Origin: Anoplolepis gracilipes
Lineage: Eukaryota > Arthropoda > Insecta > Hymenoptera > Formicidae
Assembly: GCF_047496725.1 (NCBI RefSeq)
Contig: NC_132971.1
Span: forward strand, 6,250,501 to 6,314,500
DNA: 64,000 bases
Direction: 5' to 3'
The notes under the pieces are model-generated. The model was not told the DNA's origin and made no database searches. It saw only the letters and a list, made by a program, of their open reading frames with translations. The first letter of the stretch is position 1. Every line of letters starts with the position of its first letter. This document shows, one piece after another, positions 25,386 through 40,135 of the stretch. The translations under genes were made by a program, and so were the position numbers.

Positions 25386-26610
25386 GTATGTATACATATA
25401 TAATTTAACAAATAAAAAAACATATTTTTTATTCTAGTACAATATACATAAAACTAAAAACCTCTTTTTCGTTTGCATATTGTCTTTCATATAAATATCG
25501 ATCATGCTGACAATGAGAGCTAGTTTCACCTACATTAATTTAACCAATTCATTTCTTCTTTTTTCTGTAATTTGATTATGCCACATATAGAAAAAAAGAT
25601 TTAATAATATATGATCAATGTTTGTGAAACTAGTCCCCTAAGGCACATAAATAAATACACATCGTACAATTATACTATTACCATAATCGATTACAATTAA
25701 AATAAAGCGCCACGTAGACAAAATATATTTTCATCACAATTAATTTCATTTCGCAAATATTTAAAATAAAAGATAATACATATTTTTAATATTTGAGTCG
25801 TGCAATTTGCTTTACAAAATTACAATACAATAGTGCAATATTAAAAAATACAATCATCCATTTTTAACACATTTCTGTAAGAAAAAGACTTTTATGTATC
25901 TTGATGGAAAAGTCAAGCAATAATTGACATAAATATTTCTAACTATATATAATTATCGCTTTATTTATTAAATGTTTAATTATCGAACGCTACGGAATTG
26001 ACTAAATTCTTCAGTTTATATTCTACATCAGATTTTATTTAGCGAATTGTTCATGTTTTAAAGAATTAAACATAACGGTACCATATAAAGAATATGTCTA
26101 TTTTTTCAGTTACTGCAAGGTTTTCGTATATAATTACGAAAAAAGCCAATACACTTTCATTCATCTATTTTTATTTTATTTATCCTACAAACTACTTATT
26201 GTACTTCAATTCATTATTACGAATGGAAGCCCAAACATGGAAACGTTTATTGTGAACACACAAATACGATATCCAAGCAATATGAAAATCGAAGAGTTTG
26301 TATTGTTCCTGAATGATTATTATTAATAACATGACTATTATTAATTACAATCATTGGCGTTCACAATCATTACATTTTATCAACTATGCCTAGCAGTATC
26401 ACACAGTGAGTTATTATTATGTAGGATGACTAATGTCAACGCTTAAAACGTGAGCAACATCTATGCAAAATCTGAAAAAGTATTGAATTTAAATCAAATT
26501 GCGCACGCGGAAATACCGTAGGTGATGTCATGGTCCGCGTTTCACAAGAAAAAAAATTAAGAATAATTTGTACAAAGCGCGCTTATATATACAATATAGA
26601 CTGTTTGAAT
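24421..26610. other. AT-rich intergenic spacer
   Basis: Between the array and the 3' end of the SLC36-like gene I see no exon-like reading frame. A (TA)n microsatellite occupies about 25,328-25,386. The part next to 26,611 presumably includes the 3' UTR of the transporter gene. Confidence 0.6.
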
Positions 26611-27691
26611 TCACTTGCTGAACGACTTGATGATCGACGTCAGACTCTCGTATGTTCCGGTAGCGAAACCCAACACGCCAATCAGCACTATTATCACATC
26701 CTTCGTGATTGTGAAGAAACCAAAATTAGTGTTGTTCCAACAGACGATCATTTCAATAAGAGGCGGAAAGACGAGAGCAAGCGCAGTGCTACTGACCGCG
26801 CCGACCAAGGATATAAAGAGACCCAATTTTGGTACCGCCTCCGCCAGGATAACTGAAATAATTGCTCTTAATTCGAAACATTTATATGTATATATGTATA
26901 AGATCCGATCAGAAAGTAATAAAACAATAAAAAGAAAAAAATTTTTAATAGTGACTAAATATCTACACATATACGTAAACGATACACGAAGTTTTAATCA
27001 TGTTTGATACAAAACATTGTTAAAACTTATAATCTATAATAAATAGATTTAATAAAGTAAATTTTACAATAGTAATATAATTTAGTAAAATCTTTCTCTG
27101 TCTCAGATACTTACATGTGACGAGACACATGGCAGAACGGAAGATGATCTCCGCAAGTACCGGCCACTTGAAAGGACCAAATCGACTGACAATACCGGGC
27201 CACATTATAGCGATCGGGACGTAAAATTGCAAGGCATATGTAAACAATATGCTTAATGAAATGGCGGCCTTGATGCATTGCGGTAAGCTGCAAACAAATA
27301 TAATTTGAAAGAGTTAGCGAAAAGAAATTTATCCGTTATATTCTTTATTTAGAAAAGGCAAATTCTTGAGATCATTTGGAGTCGATTTTTCCTCAGCGAA
27401 AATATCGAGAGACGTCATCATTTCTTGCAAGTTTCCAATTTTTATCATTATATATCTTTATAATTAAGCCTTAAATTAAAATTCTATTAGAGTAAACTCT
27501 ATCTGAAATTAACTGAAGAATGTAGTTTTGGTAATTTTGTGATTTTAAAAAGTTTAGTTTGCGAAAAGCGCCTTTTTTTCAATCGCTTATAACTCGGAAA
27601 TTATTGATCGACATTTTTGCTGAGGAAAAATCGTCTCCAAATGATCTCAAGAATCTGTCATTAGCAGATTTTTCATCAATTACCAAACACC

Positions 27692-27733
<42 letters not shown>

Positions 27734-30700
27734 GGGGGGAATGTGGGTATAGCTAAAGGTGTGGGTGTGGATTTAAATATGGATATGAGTGTGGGTGCGA
27801 GAATGTGTGTATCTGGATGTCATTCATATTCTATAATAATTAAATCATGCATGCGAGTAAAAGACATGCACAAAGCACACGTCATCTCTCTATCACAAGT
27901 TTTCATATAAAGCTATTTAGCTAATATTTATCGAACACGTCAAACTATGCATCAGGTAAAGACCTTAATTGACTGAAGATGACATTCCCGGCCATCCTTA
28001 AAATATATAAAGAGAAATAAATGTTACAAAATATTTTTAATTACATTAACTCATATTTAATTTTAAAAAACACATTGTATATAGTTTATGCAACTGCGAA
28101 CTTTACTGACAAATAACTTGGTCTTAAAATAATCATCCATTGGAAGTAATATAGTATATAATCCATCTTGACAAGACAATGAGTCCCGTTATAAAATTAT
28201 ATTTACAAAATATAAATAATTATATTTAGACAGATTCGATACTTACATTTTCTCTGACGCGAGATTAAGTGTGACTGAACCGGCAACATCGTCACCATAT
28301 TTTAAATAAGACAAAAAACCCATTGCGACGAACATAGTGCCGACTATCACCATACCAACGTTAAGAACGCCCAGCGGTTTGTTAAAATTATTAGGATTCT
28401 TCATTTCATTCTTCAATGGCAGTACCTGCATATCAACGCCTATTAGAAACACACCATCAGATTCCATCGGATAGAGTATCGGCTTATTTTATCCGGATTG
28501 AAACCAAAAAATATTAAGATAAAATAAAAAAGTATTTGTATTGTGACAAAATACTCACTAGAGTAATACCCTCAAAGGAATATATCACAGTGCCGAAAAA
28601 CAGAGGTATATTGTTCCAATCCGCGATATATCTTCTCTCATGTATAGATGGTACGTCATGGCTCATGATATACATGGTGGCGATATAACCCGCGAGCATT
28701 AGGAAATTCGCTATCGAAGATAACGGCACCAGGTACTTGAGATTTCTGATCCAAGTGCTAAGCATTATGGGTATCAACACCACAGCCATATGCTGATAAA
28801 CATCCATCTTGATATCGTGCGCGTCCAACACCTATCATAAAATAGAAGAAAATTATAATTATTATCACAATGTTGATAAGTCTTTTTTTATTATTTTTTT
28901 TAAGAAGACCTCTCCCCCGCCTCTCTTTCTTCCTCTGTTTGAAAGGTTTTGTTATTTATTGCGAAATATATAAATATATCAAATTAAGACGTATAATTTT
29001 CTGATCTTCCATTCTTTTATTAATACATTATTATTAATTATAAGTGATAAAGGTGTTATTTACTCAAGCAATTTTTAATAAACTTCACATATTTTTGCGA
29101 TAAGAAATGGCATGTAATGAGTAAACCAAAAAATACTAAAGCATTACGATTCAAAAAGATAAGATATAGCTGGAGAAAAATACTTCACCTGCTTCATATT
29201 CGTAGAAATGAAAACGAAATATACACAGCAGAATCCGAGTTGCGTGACACACAAAAATATATTAACCACTTTTCTGCAACAAAATTACGAGAACGGAACA
29301 TAAATAACATGCACATTCGCTGCGAACTAATGTGTAAAATCAGAAAAAGTAATTAAAAAACTCGTGTAAAGGAATAAAAAAGAAAATGTGTGGGTAAACT
29401 GAAAAAAATTTGCGCGAGAAAGTAGCGTTCAGATGAATTGAAGATTATATATAAGTGGGAATTATAAAAAGGCTACGTGATATATATTTGCTGATGTTCC
29501 TTGTTATTCGACTTTCCAGAATTCCTTTTTCACACTTATTACATACCTCATAAGAATCGAATATTTACGAAGTCTAAGAGGTCCGGTAGCGAAACACAGC
29601 TCCACGGTTCCAGCAAACCCGCATGTATTTGTGCCATTGCCAACACGACGCGTCACCTCTTCGTTGCATTTAATCTAAAAAATAATATTATTAATTATAA
29701 AGAGCAATTTTGTATGGCTGTAATATTTATATTAAAGTTTTACTATATTATTTATACATTTTTTAGATATACAATAATATTTATAATTATTATAACTATA
29801 ATACTTTTTTCACAGAAGAAAGTCTTATATTTTATATTACGTTTTTTCTTATTTATATAAGGTATAAGAAGATCACACTGGTTCTTCAATTTAGCGTTTC
29901 CAATTTATTCAAAAAATCCTTATTACCATCTATACTTCCTGTTTGAGACACTTTATATAATGTGTGTATTAATTAAACATACGTACGAGAATATGTTGAG
30001 CGTGTACGCAAATGATGCCGAGAAAAACCGTCAACGGTGGTGCCAACAGCAATCCGGCATTCTTAAAAGCGTCTCCCAATGCAAAGATTCCCGAGCCGAC
30101 GTTACCCTTGAACAGATGCATCATGGTTTCCAGGTACCTGCAGTTGTCCAATCGTCCATTAGTACGTTTAACTTCTTTTTTTTTTTTTTTTTTTTTTTTT
30201 GACTCGACGTAAAAATCAAATTCGTCGAGAAATAATAAATTAATACGTATAAATCATCAAGTATAAACAGAATTCTTTAGTCACTATCAAAACATAGTTG
30301 TACCTATGAACGTTTGGCATCTGTTTCAGATATGCCAAGTAGGAATCATTTAAAATGAACATAACTGAAATTTTAGAATCTTGCCAGAATCATCAATTGT
30401 ATTCAATCCTTACTCCGTACTGTTGTTTTTGGCACCTTCTAACCGTATAGATGGATCAGCATATTTTCAAAGTTTATTAATATTAAATTTATTAAAAGTT
30501 TTTTAAAGAATCTTAAAAAATGTACCTTGTTTGATCTTATTAACTAAAAACTTAAATAATAAATTTGAAAAATAATTTATTTAAATATATTGTTTTAATG
30601 AGTATTTGTTTTCGAGAAATTGACGCTGTTAGAAAAATTACGAGCAAAATAATCCCCTAGTAAATAAAAAAATAAAAGTTGATTTCGCTAAGATTTGTTT

Positions 30701-32999
30701 ATTGTGTATTTCGATTTATTTATTCTGTATTTATTGTCTTAACTGCGTTAAATGAATTTAAGAACATATTTTTTTATTTAAATGATATATCACGCAAATT
30801 ATTCGCAGTTTTCTAAAAATAAAAATTGTATACAAACTTTGATAATTATAATATTTTTTTCATTAATATTAATAAATTAATGTTAATAAACGAGCACAAA
30901 TATGCATTTATAATTAAATATTAAAATACCAAAGCTTTAAATCAACCAATAATTTACGCATCACTAATTTTATTTATTTATGCAGATTGTGGAGATATCC
31001 TGGAATATTTTATATATATATATATATATATTGTGTCTTTTTTATCGTGAATTTCACAAGTTTCTCCATTTTTTATATAGACTGTAAATTATTTCAGTTT
31101 AAATTTTAAAAAATTACATTTTTTAACCCACGGAACCTATTTATCTGCATCCAAGCAGTTTACAATTTTCAATGACGTTAAAGTGACAAATGATGAGTTA
31201 AATGTAGATATTACGCGAATCGATCGCACTCATGCCAAAATATTTGTTTTAGCTTGTCTCTTTCCCTCTTATTTTTTGCAGTAGAACTGAAAGATGAATT
31301 TTGCGAATCGGTTATACTTGTGCATCTATATATGTATATCTTTACGCAACCTAGCTGCGTTATTAAAAAAAACTTACAAAGAATCCGCAATGTCAAAACA
31401 ACGTAACGTTAATGACAAAATATGATTTTTCCCGGAAAAAAGTAGTTATTTCACACAAAGAAATAAATTATAAATCTTTTATCAGAACATCATAACAACA
31501 TAACAAAGTATTCACTTCCGTCTCCAGTGTTTTGCAAACATTTGTCATACTTGTCACATATCTCTTATCATATTTGTTTGAAACAAGGATTTGTTTGTGT
31601 TTTTTTACTTACTTTTTGGGTGTATAATTTCATTCTCGTCGCTCATATATATGTGCTAAATATTCTTCACTTTCTATCGATACGATATCTTTGCTAATAT
31701 TTATAATGTATATTTTGTTTTATAAATTGTTTATTATTGAAAAAAATTTCAGCTGTTTTTTTATTAACGTCAAACTTACGAAGTAGGATGATGTACAGTG
31801 ATGCCATGCTCGTTACTTCCGTCCTTGATAGCATCATTGCCCTTTTCTATCGTTAAGATGGGATCTTTCGATTGAAAAGCTCCATAGGTTCCGCCAATTC
31901 TATAATAAAAATAGTCAATATAAAAAATGTAAAATATTATATAATAAATTAATTTTACCGCACGATAATGTGGATTTCACTTCTAATCGCCAAAAATAAA
32001 GAAGCCATGTTTTAAACCAACATATAGTGATTCTGATAGTTTAAGTAATTTTCCGTGTAACAATAACGCTAATTGCCGGATACGCATATGCGCGATTTTC
32101 AAGCCAGATAATTGAATTTCCACAATTAACGTTTATATAAGACTAATATGTACGAGGAATACGCTGAGAAAAATACTTTCTGAATCCAATAGGCATGTTA
32201 ATTACACGTTGTTCATGACATTTATAAGCGAGTTTGAATGACGAAATAAGCGAGTCCACAGCGATTTATCTAGGTTTTTCAATTTCTTAATTTAACCATT
32301 TTTCTGATATTACTCTATGTGTTCTTTACATATAATAATTCAAATTTCCACAGCTAGCTTTTCTATCAATATGTATAAGCGAAGTAATATTTACAGGTAA
32401 GATCCAGTAAAATATACTTGATAAAAATACTGATAACACGATTAATCGCATAATTATAGTGAATAGTTATTTAGCTCGCTTACCTAAAATCGTATAATGC
32501 TAGATTATAACATTGTTTGGCAATCATTCGCAATGATTATACAACTAAATGAATTGATATTCCAGCCATGTTATTAAATGTCGTGTCAATCAATTAATAA
32601 TGCAACATACTTGTGATTATACTGATCCGCAATCAATTATTGTCTATAACTACTCTATAGCCGTTTCACCTTAATTTATTTCGACATTACGTAAAATTAC
32701 GTATATATAAACTTCTTTCTTTTTGTTCTTGGTTAATGTAATTAGAAACATTCCTATTATAGGAAATAATTATTAATTAAAAGAATGACGTACTCAAAGT
32801 AAAGAATGCAATTAAATAAACCCACATTTAAGAAATGATTATAATATCTTATTAATTAAAAAGTTTGAGAAAAATTATTTATATGTATATTTGTATATTT
32901 ATGTAAATATATTTACCCAAGCGATTGCTTAAATGTTGTCTCATCGTCATGAATGGAGCTCTTCTTCGCAGAAATCGCAGGATTGCTATTCAGTTCCAT
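26611..32999 (-). CDS. Proton-coupled amino-acid transporter, SLC36/pathetic-like
   Basis: Coding exons, complement: 32917-32999, 31780-31899, 29987-30137, 29547-29674, 29189-29273, 28559-28831, 28247-28425, 27115-27287, 26611-26852. The sum is 1,434 nt, 477 aa plus stop, with all phases consistent. The protein has a soluble N-terminus, then HPTSYLETMMHLFKGNVGSG and DAFKNAGLLLAP, VTQLGFCCVYFVFIS, VLPLKNEMKNP, KPLGVLNVGM, LKYGDDVAGSVTLNL, ALQFYVPIAIMWP and GLFISLVGAVSSTALAL. This is the eleven-helix layout of SLC36 carriers (AAAP family), which move small amino acids with protons across plasma or lysosomal membranes; insect pathetic links such uptake to growth signalling. The 85-nt exon at 29189-29273 is hidden behind an antisense open frame. 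The ATG is the first codon after an acceptor, implying an upstream non-coding exon. Assignment to the family is firm; orthology to pathetic is likely. Confidence 0.93.
27357..27694. repeat. MITE in SLC36-like intron
   Basis: Inverted arms contain TTTTTCCTCAGCGAAAAT (left, near 27,390) and its near-complement (right, near 27,620). The right end is ACACCCTG followed by TA and a TA microsatellite; the left terminus is truncated. It belongs to the same family as 36,719-37,097 but in the opposite orientation. Confidence 0.7.
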
Positions 33000-35900
33000 C
33001 TGTAGAACATTAGAAAATAATAATCACGCTTCAAGAATTAATAAACCGTAAACAAAATACAGTACAATAAATAATGTAGTAATATAACTTGTTCAATTAC
33101 ACACATACACACACGCATGCACTCACGCACCACGCACACATATTACACGCAGTGTGTAAATGTGTCCGAATACATATTTTTCATAATAAGACGTGCGTTA
33201 TAAAGAGATGTTACAAGGAAAGTCCTTTGTCCGACCGTCTAGACAAAGTTACGACACATGATGAATGAAACACGTATCAGGAGAGGCGGTAACGTCTCGC
33301 TAAGTATACATGTATTGTATATATATATATATATAAAGCAATAAAGTGATTTTGCGAAAAAGACGCTGTACAGTAATCTCTTACTCAAGAATGATAAGCC
33401 TTATCGTAGACATAATTTTTAAAAATTAATTATTTTTATTTAATTAAGATTATTTTTACGCAAAATTGTTTACTATATCAAAAGATAGGTAGTCTTTTTT
33501 GGATCCTCAAAACCTTTAGCACATAAATTTATACGTGTATATTCGACACATGTGTTTTGTTTCTAAATTGTTTAATTATTCGAAAAGCCATGACACTTGT
33601 CTCAAAGCAAAATAAAATTATTATTTTGTTATAATTAATTGTTTATTAATTTTTAAATAATTATTAATTAAAATTGTTTATGTTATTAATAAAACTATTA
33701 TTTTTAATTCTAGAATATCACAATACAATTGTGATGCGCGAATATTAAAGTACTTAGGCATCGAATATATTACATAAAGTAATAAAATTAGATCGAAAAC
33801 TATCTCAACTTCTTCAAAATTGTTCCATTATTAACAATATATTGTCGCTCGCCAATTAAACGCGTGAATTGTTCCTGTACGTAAGATTCTTTATTGATAG
33901 ATTTCTTAATTAATGTAGCGTGCGCAGTATTTAATTCCGCGACAGAGATCGATACACATGTTGAAATACCGATTGAGGAGAGAAGGAAACATGCGTATGA
34001 GATATGAAATGTGACAATTTTGTCTCAACTAACAGTATCATGACTACATGTAAGTACAAATTGTCACAATAATTTCTTCAATAAGTTTTTATTTTCTTTT
34101 AGATGATCGTTTGACATATCAAAGTGTTTCTTTCCTAGAAAACCATAAAAGTCCTAGATTTCTCAGATATTTCTTTTGCACTTGAAAAAGTCAGGAAATT
34201 CTTATGGGATTTTATTGAGACTAAAAAAAATTCTTTCTTTGATCATTTTGCTCTTATATTGTAAACAGTCAGCAATCCACTGATAAACCAAATTAAATTA
34301 CGTGTAAATTACATGTTTAAAATATATTACAAATATATATATCTATCTGTGTACAAAAAAAAAGAATATTCTTACTTTGACAATATCTATAGTTTTAAAA
34401 TGTAAATGTTGAAATGAAATTATATTGCGTTAAATAAAGAAAGTTTGCTTGGATAAAGACATTTTATATAGTTCAACAAAAAAAATATATTCTTGTTATT
34501 TAAAAATAATTTTCTTGAATGGAGAGGAAAAAATGTTGGATGGAAAATAACACATGTTTAAATAAAAAATTATAACTTTTTAGAATTAAAATATTTATTT
34601 TATTCTTGAAATGACAATTATAGTATTGAAATAAGATTATAATATTGTTGAAATTAGAGATTTTTAAATTCTTCTAAAAAGATTATAAATTGTTGCGTAT
34701 ATATGAAACAATGAACGCGTTCATATGAGTATATAAGTTTTGATTTAACACTTACTTTTTTCTGTGTGTATATTGTAATATATTCAACGGACTAACAAAA
34801 TATTAAGTATGCAGTACATATTGTAATTTTTAGTAATAAATTAAAATGTTATGTAAGTAAAAAATGTTTATCTTGTGAAAACTATTTAAGTTTTTTTAGT
34901 ACATTTGCAAATCTAACACTTGAATCTTAAATGGCTTCGTTCTTTTTCTTATAATAAAAAGTGTTAGAAAATACATACAAAAAAAACATATTTTAGAAAA
35001 TCAATAATAAAATAATAGGCTCCAGTAATAATGATTACTAATTATAAGTAAAAAAATGGCAATAAATTGAGGTGCAGTAATTAAAGTGTAAATTTTTAAA
35101 TGTATAATTTTTAATAAAATTGAATATTTTGTTAATATATTAAAAGCTTACGCTCTTTAATTACAATACCTTATTTTCCATTTTTTCTTACTTACAATTA
35201 GTAATCATTATTTTAGAAAGTTGCAAAACATTTTTAAAATATTCTTCTTGAACCTAAAATTATAAACAAAAATATTCTAGGAAATTAGAAAATTTTTCAG
35301 AAATTTTTTTATAAAATTTCAATAGACCCTGCATGTAACATAAATCAATCCATCTTATAATTAAATTATTTACTTGAGATATATTACTTCTGAACTTTAC
35401 ACTATCTTTCTCTGTATTACATAAAAACAAAACATACAGTCTGTTCTTGCAATGAGTTTTTCAATCAATCTACTACTAGTAAGCAGTTTGTTAGTGTTCA
35501 TTCCTAATATGTATAATATTTTCATCTGTGTGTTCGTTTTTTTCCCTTCTTTTAATCTTAAGATAACAGAGACGAATGGAAAATCCCTATCCCTAAGAAA
35601 CTTTTTAGAATGATAAACGAAGCAGAGGAAAGTTTTATGGTATCTAATCTTTATTACTCATCCCCATTTTTAAATTTAATGTTTATTAAAACGGACACGA
35701 ATCTTTCGACTGTATATTATAAACTTGTATGAAAGAAATTGTTCGTGACGAGCAAGATTAGAAGTGACGCTTCTTCAAGTGAAATAAAAAAAGGAAATGA
35801 CCTTATATATTAATCGTCATGTAAAACGCACGATAATCATTTCCTGTGCCATTTACTTTTAATAGCATAAACGAGTCTAATCAAGATAATCCTTCAAGTC

Positions 35901-36718
35901 ACACACAACTTAGCTTAATGTAAATCGTATGTGAGGTTGACATCGTCACAAGCGGAACAACACGCTTAACTATTTACGGTTTATGACACATAAATATAGC
36001 ACCTTACGACGCGCAGCATTTAATCGATCATTATCTGTGAAATATGCACGAAACGATAATTTTACCGCTATTTATAGGAGATAATAACGCAAAACATTTT
36101 TGCGAAACATAATCATTATAGAAAACGTCAGCATGTAATTAAAAATGTTCGCAAAGTTATTTCAACATTGCTCTTACATTTTACACAACGTGTAAAAAAT
36201 TGCAAATACGAGTCAATTATATCTATTATATAGTAACTTACATAAGAAGCTTACTCAAGAAGCATTACTCAATACCAATGCCATGTCAAACGTTATTATT
36301 AACATCAATTTACAATAAAGCAAAATGTGCAAAATGTTCTAAAATAATTCTATAAATTCTTGTTCAAATAAAAATAAAAACACGATCATACGTACACTCG
36401 GCGTCAAGTATACCTTAACACACAAATTTGCATATATCAGCACACTTATATTTTACATAAATGAAAAATGTATATGTGTGCCAATATGTGCATAAATTCG
36501 TATGCTCACCGAACGTACAATAAGAGAAGACTAAGCAATTTACTATCTGTAACATAAATATCTCGATCAGACGAAATCGTGAAAATATTTGCGACGCGCT
36601 CTTTTCATGTATATGTATGTACACACATATTTGTGTGTATATTTTTAGGAAAACAAATATCTCTTTATATACATATATTTATATATTTTCTACATATTTT
36701 TTCATATTTGATCCTATA

Positions 36719-37097
36719 CAAAGTGTTCTAAGATCAGCGTACATCCTTTTAAGGATGTATTCTTTGGCCATAATTTAGAGACAATTTTTCCTCAGCGAAA
36801 ATGTTGAGGCATCAATAATTTTCGAATTATAAGTAATTGAAAAAGAAAGGTCTTTCGTAAACTAAACTTTGTTGAGTTAAAAGATTAACATACGTACATT
36901 CTTCGGTTAATTTCAGGTGGAGTTTACTTTAATAAAATTTTAATTTAAAACTTAGTTACAAAAATATATAATGGCAAAAATTGGAAATTTGCAAAAAAAT
37001 GATAACCTTCCTCGACATTTTCGCTGAGGAAAAATTGTCCCCAAATTGACCAGAGAATCTGCCTTTAAAAAATATACAGTGGTTTTAGGACATCCCG
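36719..37097. repeat. MITE with TA flanks, same family as the one at 27.4-27.7 kb
   Basis: A 379-bp element. Both arms carry ATTTTTCCTCAGCGAAAAT or its complement, and the termini (left CAAAGTGTTCTAAG, right complement CGGGATGTCCTAAA) are flanked by TA. The central part matches the copy at 27,357-27,694 in reverse orientation. Non-coding. Confidence 0.75.
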
Positions 37098-38283
37098 TAA
37101 TATCTTAAACAATATGCCGTATCGAATTGGTTTGCGTATTCGTACATGACTCAGTCCACTGATATAGATACTTTATCATTGAGCGATTGCAACACGCAGA
37201 CAAGTAAACTGTGCAATTTTAAAGCGAATGCGAGATAGATATGACAATATGTTTTTTCTAATAATCCATTTTTTCTCAGAATTACTAGCATATACATCTT
37301 AAGTATATACATATTATTATAATTGTCTGATATTACTTTCGATTAATTCGATGTTCGTCAAAATTATAACATCTAAAAATTTTGATAAAAGTCAACGCGC
37401 AGATATAACAAACAAAATTATTTTTACATTATAATTTAGACTACATTTCTAATGCACATGAATTATTAATACTCACATTAAAATTCATGGCTGCATATTT
37501 ATAATGTACATTAATTTACATGCAATTAAATTGTAATAATCAAATACATATAACGTTTGTATTAATTTTTCAAATAATAAGTACAATTACTCAGATATAT
37601 AAGATATGATTAAAGAGGCTGTTCTAATATGTAAAATAATGAACACGCAATCAATTATACTACTATGTGTCGAGTAATTAAAATAATTTTGCAGATTAGA
37701 TATATCATATAAAAAAAAGATTGCATTTTATAATAGAAAGATAACAGGATAAAAAAAAACTGGTACAATATTTGTCGAAAATTTATGTTCTTTTTATTGT
37801 GCGAGTTAGTCACATAATCATACAATAAACAAGTCGTCGACGTACTTATTCAGTTAGTCAACTTAATGCAATCATCGTAATTGCTCTCGTAATCCGTCAG
37901 AACTTTCTCAATATGCCGACTATGTGATTATGTTGGTCAAAGGGCAGTAGAATAGCATTATTAAGTAGAGTAAAATATCGTTCAATCAATCAAATCTCTT
38001 AAATCGTGATAGTCAAAACATTAAAAATTATTGCGATACAATTATCAAATTTAATCAAATGTAGCTGTCAATTTGAACTCACGATTGTCATTCGCAAATT
38101 CACGGTCCCACGATATATAATACGTCCGATGACCTAGAACTGGGACAACCAAACTACCATATGTTTCACTTCAGGAAGCGCAGCATCTACTTTGACGATG
38201 CAAATTCACTTTTTGGCAATGTTACCGCGCGTTGGTGACATTACCAAAATAGAAGTATTTACCGGCTCCTCTTTAGCTGGTGT

Positions 38284-38289
38284 CACGTG
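38284..38289. promoter_or_regulatory. CACGTG E-box, CLEAR-like context
   Basis: The palindrome sits in TGTCACGTGCAC, resembling the TFEB/Mitf CLEAR consensus GTCACGTGAC. It lies in the upstream part of the SLC36-like gene, within a patch less AT-rich than its surroundings. A single hexamer of this kind is expected by chance every few kilobases, so a regulatory role is only suggested by the lysosomal nature of the transporter family. Confidence 0.25.
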
Positions 38290-40056
38290 CACTTTTATCA
38301 GACACGAACCGCGATTATTTCAAGGTGTCAGTAATGTTCAACGTTTCAGTTTTTGCAAATAGAAAAAAAGAGATGAGGAAGAGGAGAACTTTGAGCGAAG
38401 ATTTAAAAATGATTTCTTATAAAAATTCTTTCTCATGAACATTAGCAGCATTTTCTAAAATTTATCAGACATTATTGGAAATTACGACATTATTGGAAAT
38501 TACGACATTTGATCATTTGAGCTATTAGTGAATGTAAACGCGCTTCTATGAAACCTGTGAGAAATAAGTGATTAGATAATTACTTAGAAATTAGATAATT
38601 ACTTAGAAATAATAGATAAAAACGCTTTGCATAAGAAAAATAATGCATACTTCCGTGTGCATATGTATTTTCAAAAATAAATCTAAAGTATATGATAAAT
38701 ATAATTCGAAAAAAATCGTAAAAATAACTGAGAGATAAAAGTTGACGAGGAGGGGGGGGGAAGAAAAAATATATATTATATATCTTTATAAAAGATATAA
38801 TATTACATAAACAGTTTATGCTGATTGCAACGATAATCCCTGTGCATTTTAATATCTAATCTTTCACAGAAGCACTTTTAAAACAATTTCAGCATTATAT
38901 TACAAAAAGTGCATTATCATATGATAAGTTAATATCATTATACGATAAGCCAACGTTCGACCTATTCTTATCAAAAATCAAACGCTCGATCCGATGCAAA
39001 TAAAAATTAAAGTTTTTGCTTAAAGGCAAATAGAGAAACATTTCACAAACTATTTCTCAATAATACGAACGATGCAGCGAAATGATGATTCTATTCAATG
39101 GAAATTTTTTTTCAATTGTGTGTGCATTGTGTTATATGTTTCACTGATTTCCTTCATTATTTCCTGTCTCGATGCGCGACCACAATCGTCAATCTAAATT
39201 ATTGCACTTGCTATCCTTGAAACATGCTATCAGAAAAAAATGCACTTTTTTCACGTATTAACATTTGCGAAGGTGTACTGAAGTAATTCACATACCTAAT
39301 CGTATCATGTGATATGCACGTGATATATATTCTGAGATATGCAAGTTGTCTAAGAGATATTCGAATGCAGAATCCTATTTCATGTGCTCTAGAATAATAC
39401 GATGATAAATATCCTCGTTCAATCGCATTCAGTGGTAAAAGCGCAATAAATCTTATATCGAGTAGATCGTGTTTATAATCAAATTATTTTGGGTGCTAAA
39501 TCTGACGGATCATTATGTGTAATGAACGCTTGCCAGAAAATCATATTACGCCGAGCAAAATTGCAAATAATACGATCTTAGAAAGAACTTCAAAGATAAA
39601 TGGTACCGAAAGATTAACCGCCCGAATAAAACTTATCTACTTGACAAATGTTGTCATAAAAAATATCTCCTGTTGTCTAAATGTTGTTAAATGCTGCGGA
39701 AAACTTATATGTAAACTTGCAGACAAAACCAAAACAGAGGTGTTCTTCGAACAGAGGTGTTTTAAAATGAATTGTCATGCAACTATCTCAATGTAATAAT
39801 AATTTAAAATATAAAGAATAGAAATAAATAATAGATAATAATAAAAGTAATAATACTAAGAAAAATAAAAGTAGATAATAGGAATTATTTACTATTTTAT
39901 TATTGACAACAATAATAAATAGATAATATAAATCGCACAATAAGAATATAATAATTATACAAAATGTGCAAATGCTCATTAATAATAAAATTCATATTTT
40001 GATGTTATCAGAATAAATATTGTTTTGATATGAAAAAAATTATAGCGTAATTCTTC

Positions 40057-40057
<1 letters not shown>

Positions 40058-40131
<74 letters not shown>

Positions 40132-40135
40132 TGTG
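40058..40135. repeat. (GT)n microsatellite
   Basis: An almost uninterrupted GT dinucleotide run of about 78 bp with one A interruption near the right end. Confidence 0.97.

Noticed and set aside
29117..29356. 79-codon plus-strand frame
   Set aside because: Lies antisense over a well-supported exon of the SLC36-like transporter; no similarity of its own.
40058..40135. Possible CRISPR-like or satellite array
   Set aside because: Simple dinucleotide repeat with no spacers; a eukaryotic microsatellite.
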